Assembly: GCA_028866975.1 (NCBI GenBank)
Contig: JAGWHG010000005.1
Coordinates: 8,435 to 22,738, forward strand
Direction of reading: 5' to 3'
Source: Microcaldota archaeon
Lineage (GTDB): Archaea; Micrarchaeota; Micrarchaeia; Micrarchaeales; CABMGC01
Length of the DNA: 14,304 bases
The notes beneath the pieces were generated by a model, which made no database searches, was not told the origin of the DNA, and saw only the letters and a program-made list of their open reading frames with translations. Each line of letters opens with the position of its first letter. The stretch's first letter is position 1. Made by a program: the position numbers and the translations under genes. Positions 6,725 to 13,427 of this stretch are shown here, piece after piece.

Positions 6725-8728
6725 CTAGAGGTTCGGCTGCTGTGCGACCTGCCCTTTCCCAAAGCGGCGCCTTGCAAGGAAGTAGGAAGCGGCTATTATC
6801 GCAGCGACAATACCGAAAGTTGCGAAGTCCAGAGCCGATACGAAGAGGGCGTTTGCACCAGATCCGCTTCTTGCGTTCATCTGCTCGGTTATCCCAAAGT
6901 ACGATGCGGTGCCATTGACATAGCCGTACGGCACATTTTCCAGTGTGACTGTGCCGTTCTGCCCGGTGTAGGATGTGAGTGTGCTGCTGTTGGAGAAGCG
7001 CAGATTTACTGTTGAGTTCACAGGGATGCCGAATATGTCCCTTGCGCTTATGCTGACCTTATATACCGGCAGCGTTACGCTGACGACTCCTGGCGAGATG
7101 ACAGTGAAGTTGAAGCCCGAGAGCATCTTGACCCCTTTGTAGTACGCGTATGAAACCTGGTACTGCGCGTCGCCAAAGAAGAATGTGTTGTTTATCGCAT
7201 TGCCGTTGATGTAAAGCGTTGCGTTGCTTATCTTCCCCCCATACGCATTAAGCGGCTGGAAGCTCTCCAGATACATGTTCCTGAACTGCGCTGTAAGCAG
7301 AATCGGGCCCAAGACGCGCTCTTGTATTGTTGTGTTTGTGTTGCCATTGCTCCACTGATAGAATGCAAGTTTGGTTGTTGAGTTGATTTGCATCGGGCTT
7401 GAGGTTAGCGATATTGTTGCTGTGGAATTTTCGTTGTACCATCCGGCTCCGCTGATGCTGCCGTACTTTGACTGAACGCTTACCAGGTACTGGGTGTTCC
7501 AGTTCGCATTTATGTAGCCTGGGCTGTTTAGCGCAATTGAACCAAGAGGTTTGCTGTTGGCGTTGCTCCAATCAGAGAACACTGCTCTGGAGGTTGCGCT
7601 GGTCAATACAGTCGAGTTGTAAACCCCGTAGTTTGCAGTGCTGCCAGCGGCGTACCAGCCAGTGCCGTAAGTGCTCCCATATGGGGAGGATACGTTTAGG
7701 AAGTACTGCACCTGCCACTGCGCCGTCTCTGTTATGTTGCCATTCATCTGCACAGAAGTTGCATTCTGAGCGCCGCTGTACGATCCGACGCCTGTCCCCT
7801 TCCAGCCCATAAACACCGCGCGGGTCCCCTGCGCGAGCTGCACGACGCTTGGAGAGGAGATGCCTATTTTCGAATACGCGATGTACTCGGAGCTGCTGTT
7901 GTTTGCGTACTGCGAGTTGATCTTGAGATGGTATCCGAGGCTCCATAGCACTGTGCCGTTCTTCGGGTCCTGCAGGCCAGAGCCGACCTGGAAATAATTT
8001 ACCCTGCTGTCTACCTCGTGCACGCCGTACGGATTGATCAGCCCTTTGCTGCTCCCAACCCCATAGCCAATGTATACTGTGCCCTGCGACACCGGCTCAA
8101 AGCCTCCGGACTTGTATGCTGATAGGTTTGTGAAAGCAACATGCGGCAGCTGGTCGCCAATGCCTGTCGTGTTTGCAACTTCCCCGAATGCCACCGGCGT
8201 CGAGCCGCCGGAAAATGAGGAGCCTAGGTTAATATTGCCCAAGACATTGCCGTCCATATCAAATACCCAATTTCCCCCGCCATTGGAATAGAATGAATAT
8301 GTGTGCATGGTGCCGTTGGCCCCTGCCGACCCGTCGGGACCTATTGCGCCCAAAAATCCGCCGTTGAAGCCTGCAGGGAAATACTCGTAGAACCACTGCG
8401 CATCCCCTGCATTGAGCTGCTCATAGCTGCCGCAGCCCGAAGCCTGAGTGCACAGCGCCGGATACAGGCCGCTCTCATTCTCAATCACATAGCCTGCCTG
8501 CAAAAATGCGCCGTTGTCGAGGGTCTCTCCGACCCAATAGCCCAGGGAACCAGAGCCCACCAGCTGCGGCGTTATTGTCTGTATGCTCACAGCTGCGCCG
8601 CTGTTCTGCGCAGACTCGCTGCCGCCCCTTGCCCCGAACTGGAACCAGTACTGCGCGTTCGCAGAGCCCGCTAGCATCGTAATGGCTAGGATTGCCGATG
8701 CAAATGCGTAAGCGTCATATCTTCTCAT
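6725..8728 (-). CDS. Large membrane-anchored surface protein with eqolisin-like domain and InlB-type repeats
   Basis: A 667-residue exported protein. Residues 1-25 are a Sec signal peptide (hydrophobic AFASAILAITMLAG, cleavage likely after SANA). Residues 60-210 are a beta-rich domain with YWVGETLDNGAFLQAGY (64-80), WFYEYFP (112-118), VAFGE (179-183) and PHVAFTNLSAY (195-205). This is the order seen in eqolisin (peptidase G1) domains, with Q77 and E183 in the places of the Gln/Glu dyad. Residues about 305-490 hold two to three divergent InlB-type repeats, each with the pattern Y-x-V-x-S-x-x-G-x-x-x-G-x-G-W-Y then F-x-x-W. A small Ig-like domain follows, and a C-terminal membrane helix (about 630-651) with RRRFGK anchors it, outside-facing. 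The start at 8728 is chosen for the signal peptide; an in-frame start at 8782 would lie deep inside dtdA. The peptidase idea is an inference. Confidence 0.85.
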   Translation of the reverse strand: MRRYDAYAFASAILAITMLAGSANAQYWFQFGARGGSESAQNSGAAVSIQTITPQLVGSGSLGYWVGETLDNGAFLQAGYVIENESGLYPALCTQASGCGSYEQLNAGDAQWFYEYFPAGFNGGFLGAIGPDGSAGANGTMHTYSFYSNGGGNWVFDMDGNVLGNINLGSSFSGGSTPVAFGEVANTTGIGDQLPHVAFTNLSAYKSGGFEPVSQGTVYIGYGVGSSKGLINPYGVHEVDSRVNYFQVGSGLQDPKNGTVLWSLGYHLKINSQYANNSSSEYIAYSKIGISSPSVVQLAQGTRAVFMGWKGTGVGSYSGAQNATSVQMNGNITETAQWQVQYFLNVSSPYGSTYGTGWYAAGSTANYGVYNSTVLTSATSRAVFSDWSNANSKPLGSIALNSPGYINANWNTQYLVSVQSKYGSISGAGWYNENSTATISLTSSPMQINSTTKLAFYQWSNGNTNTTIQERVLGPILLTAQFRNMYLESFQPLNAYGGKISNATLYINGNAINNTFFFGDAQYQVSYAYYKGVKMLSGFNFTVISPGVVSVTLPVYKVSISARDIFGIPVNSTVNLRFSNSSTLTSYTGQNGTVTLENVPYGYVNGTASYFGITEQMNARSGSGANALFVSALDFATFGIVAAIIAASYFLARRRFGKGQVAQQPNL

Positions 8729-9524
8729 AGTCAAGACCGAGCTCGTCGAGCTTTGTGATAACCCTATCCTTTGTATTCGCATTTATACTTTTCCACTCTA
8801 TCACCGCAAGGTCTGGCTTTTGCTTTGACCTCTCCATCGCCTGCTCAAGCATGTGTAGGTTGTCAGTGCCGTCCATATTCACTATCGCATGCTTTGGCAT
8901 TATGTGAGAGAATGCATAGTGCTTGTCCAGCGCAAGTGAATTGAACTTGCGGGGGTAGTGGCCGCCGCCGATGCCGATTGCCACCTTGCCAAAAACCATG
9001 TTCTTGCCCTCTGGTATTGCAGACCAGACAGAGTCTGCGAGCCTGTGGGAGAGCTCTCTGTTGTTTATCGTTGCATCATCGCCGCCGAGCTCAACGAAGA
9101 GCGAGGGCGTCCTCAGTAGCGGGCCGTGGTGCGTCGCCTCATAGGTTCTCTCAATGCCTTCGGCATCCATCATGTTGATGCGGTTTAGCATTGCAAGCAT
9201 CTCGACAGGAGCTGCTGTTGACAGCTCATGCGGCCGGCCGCCAGCTGTTGCAGATTCGCCCCAGTTGCCAAGCGAATGCACAGTTAAGGATGGCACGCCG
9301 TTTGCGCTCTTGTGCTTGCTAAGGAAGTATGCCACATCGAAATTAAAGGCGTCGATCGCTTCGGCATGTATCAGCGGAGTTTCTATTGTGCATAGTATAA
9401 TGCCGACCGTCTTCCAGCACTCCTTTCCATTGAGCGAAGACTTCCTAAAGCCATACTCTTCAATCAGGTGCTCTGCCATGTTATTTGAGGCAATGTCAGC
9501 CCTCGAAGATACAATCCCTATCAT
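8715..9524 (-). CDS. dtdA: D-aminoacyl-tRNA deacylase, archaeal type (DTD2)
   Basis: A proofreading enzyme that hydrolyses D-amino acids wrongly attached to tRNA, keeping D-residues out of proteins. It has 269 residues, normal for the archaeal/plant (GEK1) family, which is unrelated to bacterial DTD. Motifs seen: MIGIVSSRADIASNNMAEHL at the N-terminus; FLSKHKSANGVPSLTVHSLGN (about 66-86); EATHHGP (about 129-135); SLFVELG; and IGIGGGHYPRKF, the conserved glycine-histidine signature. An in-frame TTG at 9534-9536 would add four residues, but ATG 9524 gives the family start. Its last 14 bases overlap the beginning of the surface-protein gene, so the two are probably co-transcribed and translationally linked. 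Upstream it diverges from the pilin-like gene. Confidence 0.95.
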   Translation of the reverse strand: MIGIVSSRADIASNNMAEHLIEEYGFRKSSLNGKECWKTVGIILCTIETPLIHAEAIDAFNFDVAYFLSKHKSANGVPSLTVHSLGNWGESATAGGRPHELSTAAPVEMLAMLNRINMMDAEGIERTYEATHHGPLLRTPSLFVELGGDDATINNRELSHRLADSVWSAIPEGKNMVFGKVAIGIGGGHYPRKFNSLALDKHYAFSHIMPKHAIVNMDGTDNLHMLEQAMERSKQKPDLAVIEWKSINANTKDRVITKLDELGLDYEKI

Positions 9525-9536
9525 GCACTTAGCCAA

Positions 9537-9566
9537 TCTCTTTATACCTTGCTTATTTATTTATAG
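9537..9566. promoter_or_regulatory. Divergent promoter region for dtdA and the pilin-like gene
   Basis: Two AT-rich boxes lie in the 51-base spacer. TTTATACC (9541-9548, plus) is about 31 bases before the ATG of the pilin-like gene. On the minus strand, CTATAAATAAATAAG (9552-9566) is about 30-37 bases before the dtdA ATG. The boxes are interleaved so that each lies between the other one and its start. No Shine-Dalgarno sequence is visible for either gene, so leaders of only a few bases are expected. Confidence 0.5.
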
Positions 9567-9575
9567 CGTGCATCG

Positions 9576-11417
9576 ATGAAACATATACAGTCATCGGTAG
9601 AATTCCTTCTCACCTACGCATGGGCGTTCCTTAGCATTGCGGTGTTCTTGGCATTCATCCTGCTTTTTGTCACCAGCGGAAACCCTGCGAGCTACAACAC
9701 TGCCTCTTGCTACATCTCCCCTGGTTTCACCTGCGTCACTGCGCTGTTCTCTGTGAATTCGCTGGGCTCTAAGTTTACCGTGGTGTTCGTAAACAACATA
9801 GGACAGGCGGTTACCTTCCCGCTCAATGCCCTGACGGTCTATCCCACGTACAGCGGCACCAGCTACTTTGGAAACTGCCTTCCTGCTAACGCGCCGAAAG
9901 GCGCAACGGTGATCTGCAATTCCACCATTGCATCTAGGATAGGCTCTGTCGGCCAGCAGGTAAACCCGAAGTTCACAGTAAACTATGAACTGTGTTCACC
10001 GAGCTGCGCCTATCCTGTCGTATCGACCAATACGATAAACACCACAGGATTTGGCACCCTGCAGATTTCGCCGCAGACTGCAACGGTCATAGACAACGTT
10101 ACGCTGCTTGACAGCCCGACTAATGGCAACGTTCTGATCAACGGAGTGGCATATCCGCACAATGCGATAGTATTTTTCATCAACAACCTCGGCTACAGTG
10201 CGTATGCACTTCCACCTAACTCGATGTACACGTTCAACAGCTGGATAGCGACAGGGGGAGTCGCACTAACTTCCACTTCTGCCCAAAGCGTGACGGCGAC
10301 TGCAACAGCGCGCGGAACACTGACTGCAACCTTTGTTACAACGACTGTCTTAAGTACCACATCTACGACAACTGCATCGAGCACTACATCTATACAAACT
10401 ACATCCACAAGCACTACAACTACAACGTCGACATCGACGACTTCGACATCATCTACTTCTACGACATCTACGACTTCGACATCAACAACTTCGACAACAT
10501 CGAGTACGACTAGTAGCACCTCGACAACAATAGAATACAGTTTTTGCATTGGCGGAAATAATGGCGCAGGGTATATAGGAAATACTTACTCCACAACATT
10601 GTCAAGTAGTGGTATCACCGCATGGATATCCAACACAGCCATATCACTGGGATCTGCTCCGACATGTGCGTACTCGTCAGGCTACGTATACTGTACAGGA
10701 CTATATAATGGGGGCTTTACTCCATATTCTTACTATGCGCCAGTTTCACCATCTGGAATTGGCACATGGTCATCTACAACTTCCTATCCACTCTCAGTAT
10801 ACATGGCGAGCGACTGCCTTTCTTCAAACGGGTATATCTACTGTATAGGGGGAGAGAACGCTGGAGGTAACCATGCAAATATATATTACGCTCCTCTTTC
10901 GTCATCTGGTATAGGCACTTGGACTGCAACGACCTCTTATCCTGTTGGCATCTACGCAACTAGCTGCGCAGTCTCTGGATCGTACATATACTGCGTAGCG
11001 GGTACATATGGCAATCCGGCATATTATGCAACAATATCGAGCGGGGGCATAGGGGCTTGGACGGCAACTACTAGTTACCCGCTTTCAGTTTATTACGACT
11101 CGTGCAATATTTATAATGGCTATATCTATTGCGTCAATGGCTACCCTATGACTCATGTCACATACTACGCTGCTGTTTCATCTTCGGGCATAGGGGCTTG
11201 GACGGCAACTACCTCTTATCCACTCACAGTACTCACTACGTGCAATATTTATAATGGCTATTTATACTGCGTCGGAGGCTCAACAACTGGGGCAGATGCA
11301 GCAGGAGTATCAAATGTCTATTATGCCCCGGTTTCATCTAGTGGAATAGGGGCATGGACGGCGACCACATCGTATCCTTCGGCCATAGCCTTAACCAGCT
11401 GCATTAAGTATACTTAA
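9576..11417 (+). CDS. Pilin-like surface protein with Ser/Thr linker and six-repeat propeller
   Basis: A 613-residue exported protein. The N-terminus MKHIQSSVEFLLTYAWAF carries an archaeal class III (prepilin/archaellin-type) signal: cleavage expected before Q5, then the Q-x-S-x-E pattern and a long hydrophobic helix (10-33). Residues 35-250 are beta-rich and end in a segment FNSWIATGG with GTLTATF, like a divergent InlB repeat. Residues about 252-319 are almost pure Thr/Ser. The rest (321-613) is six repeats of 46-50 residues, each with YYAPVSSSGIGAWTATTSYP-like and C-x(7,8)-YIYC-like strands, consistent with a Kelch-like six-bladed propeller. Cysteines are paired in each blade. The protein is probably assembled or anchored through the pilin-type helix and shows the propeller outside the cell. 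The ligand and exact fold are inferences. The 3' part looks more A+T-rich than neighbouring genes. Confidence 0.88.
   Translation: MKHIQSSVEFLLTYAWAFLSIAVFLAFILLFVTSGNPASYNTASCYISPGFTCVTALFSVNSLGSKFTVVFVNNIGQAVTFPLNALTVYPTYSGTSYFGNCLPANAPKGATVICNSTIASRIGSVGQQVNPKFTVNYELCSPSCAYPVVSTNTINTTGFGTLQISPQTATVIDNVTLLDSPTNGNVLINGVAYPHNAIVFFINNLGYSAYALPPNSMYTFNSWIATGGVALTSTSAQSVTATATARGTLTATFVTTTVLSTTSTTTASSTTSIQTTSTSTTTTTSTSTTSTSSTSTTSTTSTSTTSTTSSTTSSTSTTIEYSFCIGGNNGAGYIGNTYSTTLSSSGITAWISNTAISLGSAPTCAYSSGYVYCTGLYNGGFTPYSYYAPVSPSGIGTWSSTTSYPLSVYMASDCLSSNGYIYCIGGENAGGNHANIYYAPLSSSGIGTWTATTSYPVGIYATSCAVSGSYIYCVAGTYGNPAYYATISSGGIGAWTATTSYPLSVYYDSCNIYNGYIYCVNGYPMTHVTYYAAVSSSGIGAWTATTSYPLTVLTTCNIYNGYLYCVGGSTTGADAAGVSNVYYAPVSSSGIGAWTATTSYPSAIALTSCIKYT
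10330..10534 (+). repeat. Low-complexity Thr/Ser codon tract (mucin-like linker)
   Basis: Nearly every codon is ACN, TCN or AGC/AGT, giving an imperfect three-base repetition (runs of ACATCTACG-type units such as those at 10448-10500). In the protein this is a flexible, probably heavily O-glycosylated stalk between the pilin-like and propeller parts. Such tracts change length easily by slippage or recombination. Confidence 0.9.
10541..11414 (+). repeat. Six tandem propeller-blade repeats
   Basis: Six units of about 138-150 bases encode the blades. The two middle copies are the most alike at DNA level: a 27-base perfect match at 11045-11071 and 11186-11212 (141 bases apart), and a 23-base perfect match at 11101-11123 and 11239-11261 (138 bases apart). 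The one-codon difference in spacing shows a small indel between copies. This points to recent duplication or gene conversion inside the gene. Confidence 0.85.
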
Positions 11418-11677
11418 AGAGTGTGCATTCATTTCATAAATCCATTTGCAAGCTCTGTCGTGGCAATTGGGTTAGCCTTAATGTCAGAATGCGATTACAT
11501 AGCTGCAACTATCTGCCCTATTGCGCCATTGTCAGAAATACTATCTTGCGCAATTTCTGTTGCTTGGATTGCTTGAATCCAGTCCCGTATGCGACGAGGC
11601 AGAGGGACATTTGTAACGAACTGACTTTAGAGATAGTGACCCAGAATGAGAAGTCTGGACAGAGAGGTAGGAATAGT
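11418..11677. other. Spacer of about 260 bases with no convincing gene
   Basis: This lies between the convergent ends of the pilin-like gene and the ferredoxin gene. Open frames here lack a family pattern, a ribosome-binding site or a TATA box at the right distance. The only structure I see is a 7-base inverted repeat ATTGCGC/GCGCAAT (11520-11526 and 11548-11554) with a 21-base loop. In the frame of the pilin-like gene a hydrophobic stretch of about 40 codons follows the stop, which could be a decayed remnant or chance. Confidence 0.5.
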
Positions 11678-12007
11678 TTACTTGTATATCGACTGGTACT
11701 TGACGCCGTTGTCGTCAATGATGTGTATGCATTCTCCTTCGCACTCAATTAAGCATGCCTGGCAGAGAATGCACGCGCTGCCGTTGACTGCGACGGACTT
11801 CTGCGTATAATGAGTATGTCCGTCCTGAAGGTTCGCAAACTTTGCGTGGACCTCAGGGTCGTGCGTTCCTTTCCACTTCATCTCCTCTGGCGCGTTGTCC
11901 CGATTGACATCCTGCTCCAGCGGTACCATCTCGAACACTGCCACAGGGCAGACGTCCTTGCAGTGATCGCATCCTGTGCACTTCGGCTTGTCTACGTAAA
12001 CGTCCAT
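11678..12007 (-). CDS. 2[4Fe-4S] ferredoxin with His-containing insert
   Basis: A small soluble electron carrier, 109 residues. Two complete cluster motifs are present: C10-x2-C13-x2-C16-x3-C20-P and C79-x2-C82-x2-C85-x3-C89, with a further C93 in the EGEC turn. Between them is a long polar insert (about 25-75) that contains four histidines (in GTHDPEVH and DGHTHYT). Archaeal ferredoxins of this type take electrons from 2-oxoacid oxidoreductases; which partner is used here cannot be seen. The start ATG 12007 has a strong Shine-Dalgarno sequence (AGAGGAGA, minus strand, 12013-12020), unlike the leaderless genes nearby, and an AT-rich box (TTTTAATATTTTA) about 38 bases upstream. It lies 87 bases beyond the end of the stalk operon, separated by a hairpin. 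Confidence 0.93.
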   Translation of the reverse strand: MDVYVDKPKCTGCDHCKDVCPVAVFEMVPLEQDVNRDNAPEEMKWKGTHDPEVHAKFANLQDGHTHYTQKSVAVNGSACILCQACLIECEGECIHIIDDNGVKYQSIYK

Positions 12008-12053
12008 GATTTTCTCCTCTACGAATTGTATTCTTCGCTAAAATATTAAAAGG

Positions 12054-12078
12054 GTTGCCTAACTTTTGGCTAGGCAAC
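12054..12078 (-). terminator. Hairpin terminator of the L1-L10-L12 operon
   Basis: A perfect 8-base inverted repeat, GTTGCCTA and TAGGCAAC, with a 9-base loop. It begins 17 bases after the L12 stop on the minus strand and is followed by CCCTTTTAATATTTTA. The hairpin plus T-rich tail fits intrinsic termination, although archaeal terminators often need only the T tract. The T-rich part also serves as the probable promoter box of the ferredoxin gene. Confidence 0.6.
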
Positions 12079-12094
12079 GAAAAGCTTACTGGGA

Positions 12095-12397
12095 TTAGCC
12101 GAACAAGCTTGCGAGTCCGCTTGCAGCTTCCTCTTCGCTCTTCTTCTCTTCCTCCTTTGGCTTCTCCTTCTTTCCTTCGTGCGCAGCTCCAGCAGCTGGT
12201 GCCGGTGCCGCCGCCTGGACGTTCTGGGCGTTCTTTATTATGTCCTTTATGTTGACGCCCTTGAGGGATTCAACAATCGCCTTGGCTCTCGCCTCGTCCG
12301 GGGACATGCCCGCAGCCTTGACAACGCTCTTGAGGTTGTCCTCGCTTATCTCCTTTCCAGCCGCATCAAGCAAGAGTGCAGCATATATGTATTCCAT
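12095..12397 (-). CDS. rpl12: Ribosomal protein L12 (P1-type stalk protein)
   Basis: The multi-copy stalk protein of the large subunit, which recruits translation factors. It has 100 residues, normal for archaea. MEYIYAALLLDAAGKEISEDNL and the following helices (1-58) form the dimerisation domain that binds L10. An Ala/Pro hinge (about 61-74) and an acidic Lys/Glu stretch (75-92) follow, and the chain ends in GLASLFG, the factor-binding tail. GGTGA, 6 bases before the ATG, is the ribosome-binding site. It is the last gene of the stalk operon and starts 10 bases after the small Cys-rich ORF. Confidence 0.97.
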   Translation of the reverse strand: MEYIYAALLLDAAGKEISEDNLKSVVKAAGMSPDEARAKAIVESLKGVNIKDIIKNAQNVQAAAPAPAAGAAHEGKKEKPKEEEKKSEEEAASGLASLFG

Positions 12398-12407
12398 TCA
12401 TTTCACC

Positions 12408-12551
12408 TTAAGCGTCAATTTCGTGCAACCTTTTGTTCCCAAACGGGTGAAGCTGCGAAACCGTGTTGCACTCCTTGCAGTTTTTGCAGCCCGAACCGAC
12501 TATGAACTCTCCTTCATCGACCATGCATCCGCATCTGAGCATCTCTGTCAT
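12408..12551 (-). CDS. Small Cys-rich protein between L10 and L12
   Basis: An open frame of 47 codons from ATG 12551 to the TAA at 12408-12410, on the operon strand. It fills the L10-L12 gap almost completely: 9 bases after the L10 stop, 10 bases before L12. The protein has five cysteines, C7-x-C9 and C22-x2-C25-x2-C28 (in LRCGCMV and GCKNCKECN), followed by LHPFGNKRLHEIDA. Such spacing suggests a zinc (or Fe-S) knuckle, and two histidines (H35, H43) could contribute. A GTG at 12560, in the L10 frame right after its stop, is an alternative start. Ribosome-binding signals are weak, so reinitiation after L10 is likely. I do not recognise the family. Operon position suggests a ribosome or translation link. 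Confidence 0.65.
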   Translation of the reverse strand: MTEMLRCGCMVDEGEFIVGSGCKNCKECNTVSQLHPFGNKRLHEIDA

Positions 12552-12560
12552 ATCACTCAC

Positions 12561-13427
12561 TTACGCAGCAGGCGCGGCATCTGCCGCCGGGGCCTCTGGC
12601 ACGTTGCTGGAAACTCCAATCGCCGCCAGCACCGCATCAGCGATGAGCTTCTCGACGATTCCAGGCTCGTAGCTCTTCGTCGCAAGGCCAAGGCCGAGCG
12701 CTGCGAAGTAGCCCCTCTTCACGAGCTTTTCAACGTTGTACTGTGTTACGTATCCTATGTTTGTCGTTATTGCGTCAGCTGCGCTGAACCCTTGCGCTAT
12801 CTGCGTCGTTACCAGCGCAGGCGTTATGCCAAACACGTCCTTTGCTATGAAGAGATTGTTGTCTATCGCAGCTTCTAGCGATGCTGATGCCTCAAACGGC
12901 TTTACGCCGAGCATCGTGAGCGCCTTTGCGACTGCGAGCGTTATCTTTGCGCCCTTTGCAACCAGCGTCTTGCTCTTTGCTATCACAACCTTTCCTTTCT
13001 GTATCTGAACATCGATTCCCGCCGCCTTGAGATCCGTCACCGCCTGTCCAGGAGGTATCGTGGTTTCTCCTGCCTCAATGTCTAGGTCCTTTGGAGAGAT
13101 CTGATTCGGCTTTGCAGCCAGCTGCAGCTTGTTTGAACTTATGATGTTGTGTATCTCGAAGGCGTTCTTGTTCGAAAGTATGAGTGCGATGTTTTTGTCA
13201 ACCAAAGGCTTGAGCTTTTCGAGCCTTGCATCCCCCTCCATCGCCTTGAGGACCAGGCTCTTTCTTGCTATGATTACCTTTGTGTCAGGCTTGAGCTTGT
13301 TTCGTACCTTTTGCAGCAGCCTATCAGGCACTGCGCTGAGCGGAAGCACGCCTACGACCTTGTGCGCTGCTATGTCCTTTTTGAGCTTCTTTGCGTATTC
13401 GATCTTCTGCGCTTTAAGCATTGCCAT
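12561..13427 (-). CDS. rpl10: Ribosomal protein L10 (P0), short form
   Basis: The stalk base protein, which binds 23S rRNA and holds L12 dimers. It has 288 residues, whereas archaeal P0 is commonly around 330-340. The rRNA-binding domain (about 1-105) and the archaeal/eukaryotic insertion domain (about 108-180, with IPPGQAVTDLKAAGIDVQI) are present, as is the C-terminal helical spine that docks L12 dimers (about 190-272, with NVEKLVKRGYFAALGLGLA and VEKLIADAVLAAIGV). The chain then stops in an Ala-rich APAADAAPAA. The usual acidic hinge and GLxxLFG tail are missing. GGTGA lies 5 bases before the ATG. The ATG overlaps the L1 stop by one base (TAATG), which suggests coupled translation. Confidence 0.95.
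   Translation of the reverse strand: MAMLKAQKIEYAKKLKKDIAAHKVVGVLPLSAVPDRLLQKVRNKLKPDTKVIIARKSLVLKAMEGDARLEKLKPLVDKNIALILSNKNAFEIHNIISSNKLQLAAKPNQISPKDLDIEAGETTIPPGQAVTDLKAAGIDVQIQKGKVVIAKSKTLVAKGAKITLAVAKALTMLGVKPFEASASLEAAIDNNLFIAKDVFGITPALVTTQIAQGFSAADAITTNIGYVTQYNVEKLVKRGYFAALGLGLATKSYEPGIVEKLIADAVLAAIGVSSNVPEAPAADAAPAA

Noticed and set aside
8729..8782. Longer N-terminus for the large surface protein
   Set aside because: Adds 18 polar residues before a good signal peptide and lies wholly within dtdA; the ATG at 8728 is more credible.
10193..10549. Minus-strand open frame of 118 codons rich in Val and Asp
   Set aside because: It is the antisense of the Thr/Ser codon tract; its VV/D repetition follows from the ACN/TCN codons on the other strand. 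No start signal or family pattern.
11041..11261. Direct repeats that might suggest a CRISPR array
   Set aside because: The repeats are in frame within a coding sequence and the intervals encode the rest of the propeller blade; no array-like spacer diversity.
11418..11573. Hydrophobic in-frame stretch after the stop of the pilin-like gene
   Set aside because: It could be a read-through extension or remnant, but the six blades are already complete at the stop and the stretch resembles neither a blade nor a clean membrane anchor.
11423..11752. Cys-containing 109-codon plus-strand frame in the spacer and ferredoxin 3' end
   Set aside because: Overlaps the well-supported ferredoxin gene antisense, has no ribosome-binding site or TATA box at the right place, and shows no family pattern.
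12240..12878. 212-codon plus-strand frame across L12, the small ORF and L10
   Set aside because: It is antisense to three minus-strand genes, two of them certain ribosomal proteins, and has no recognisable domain.
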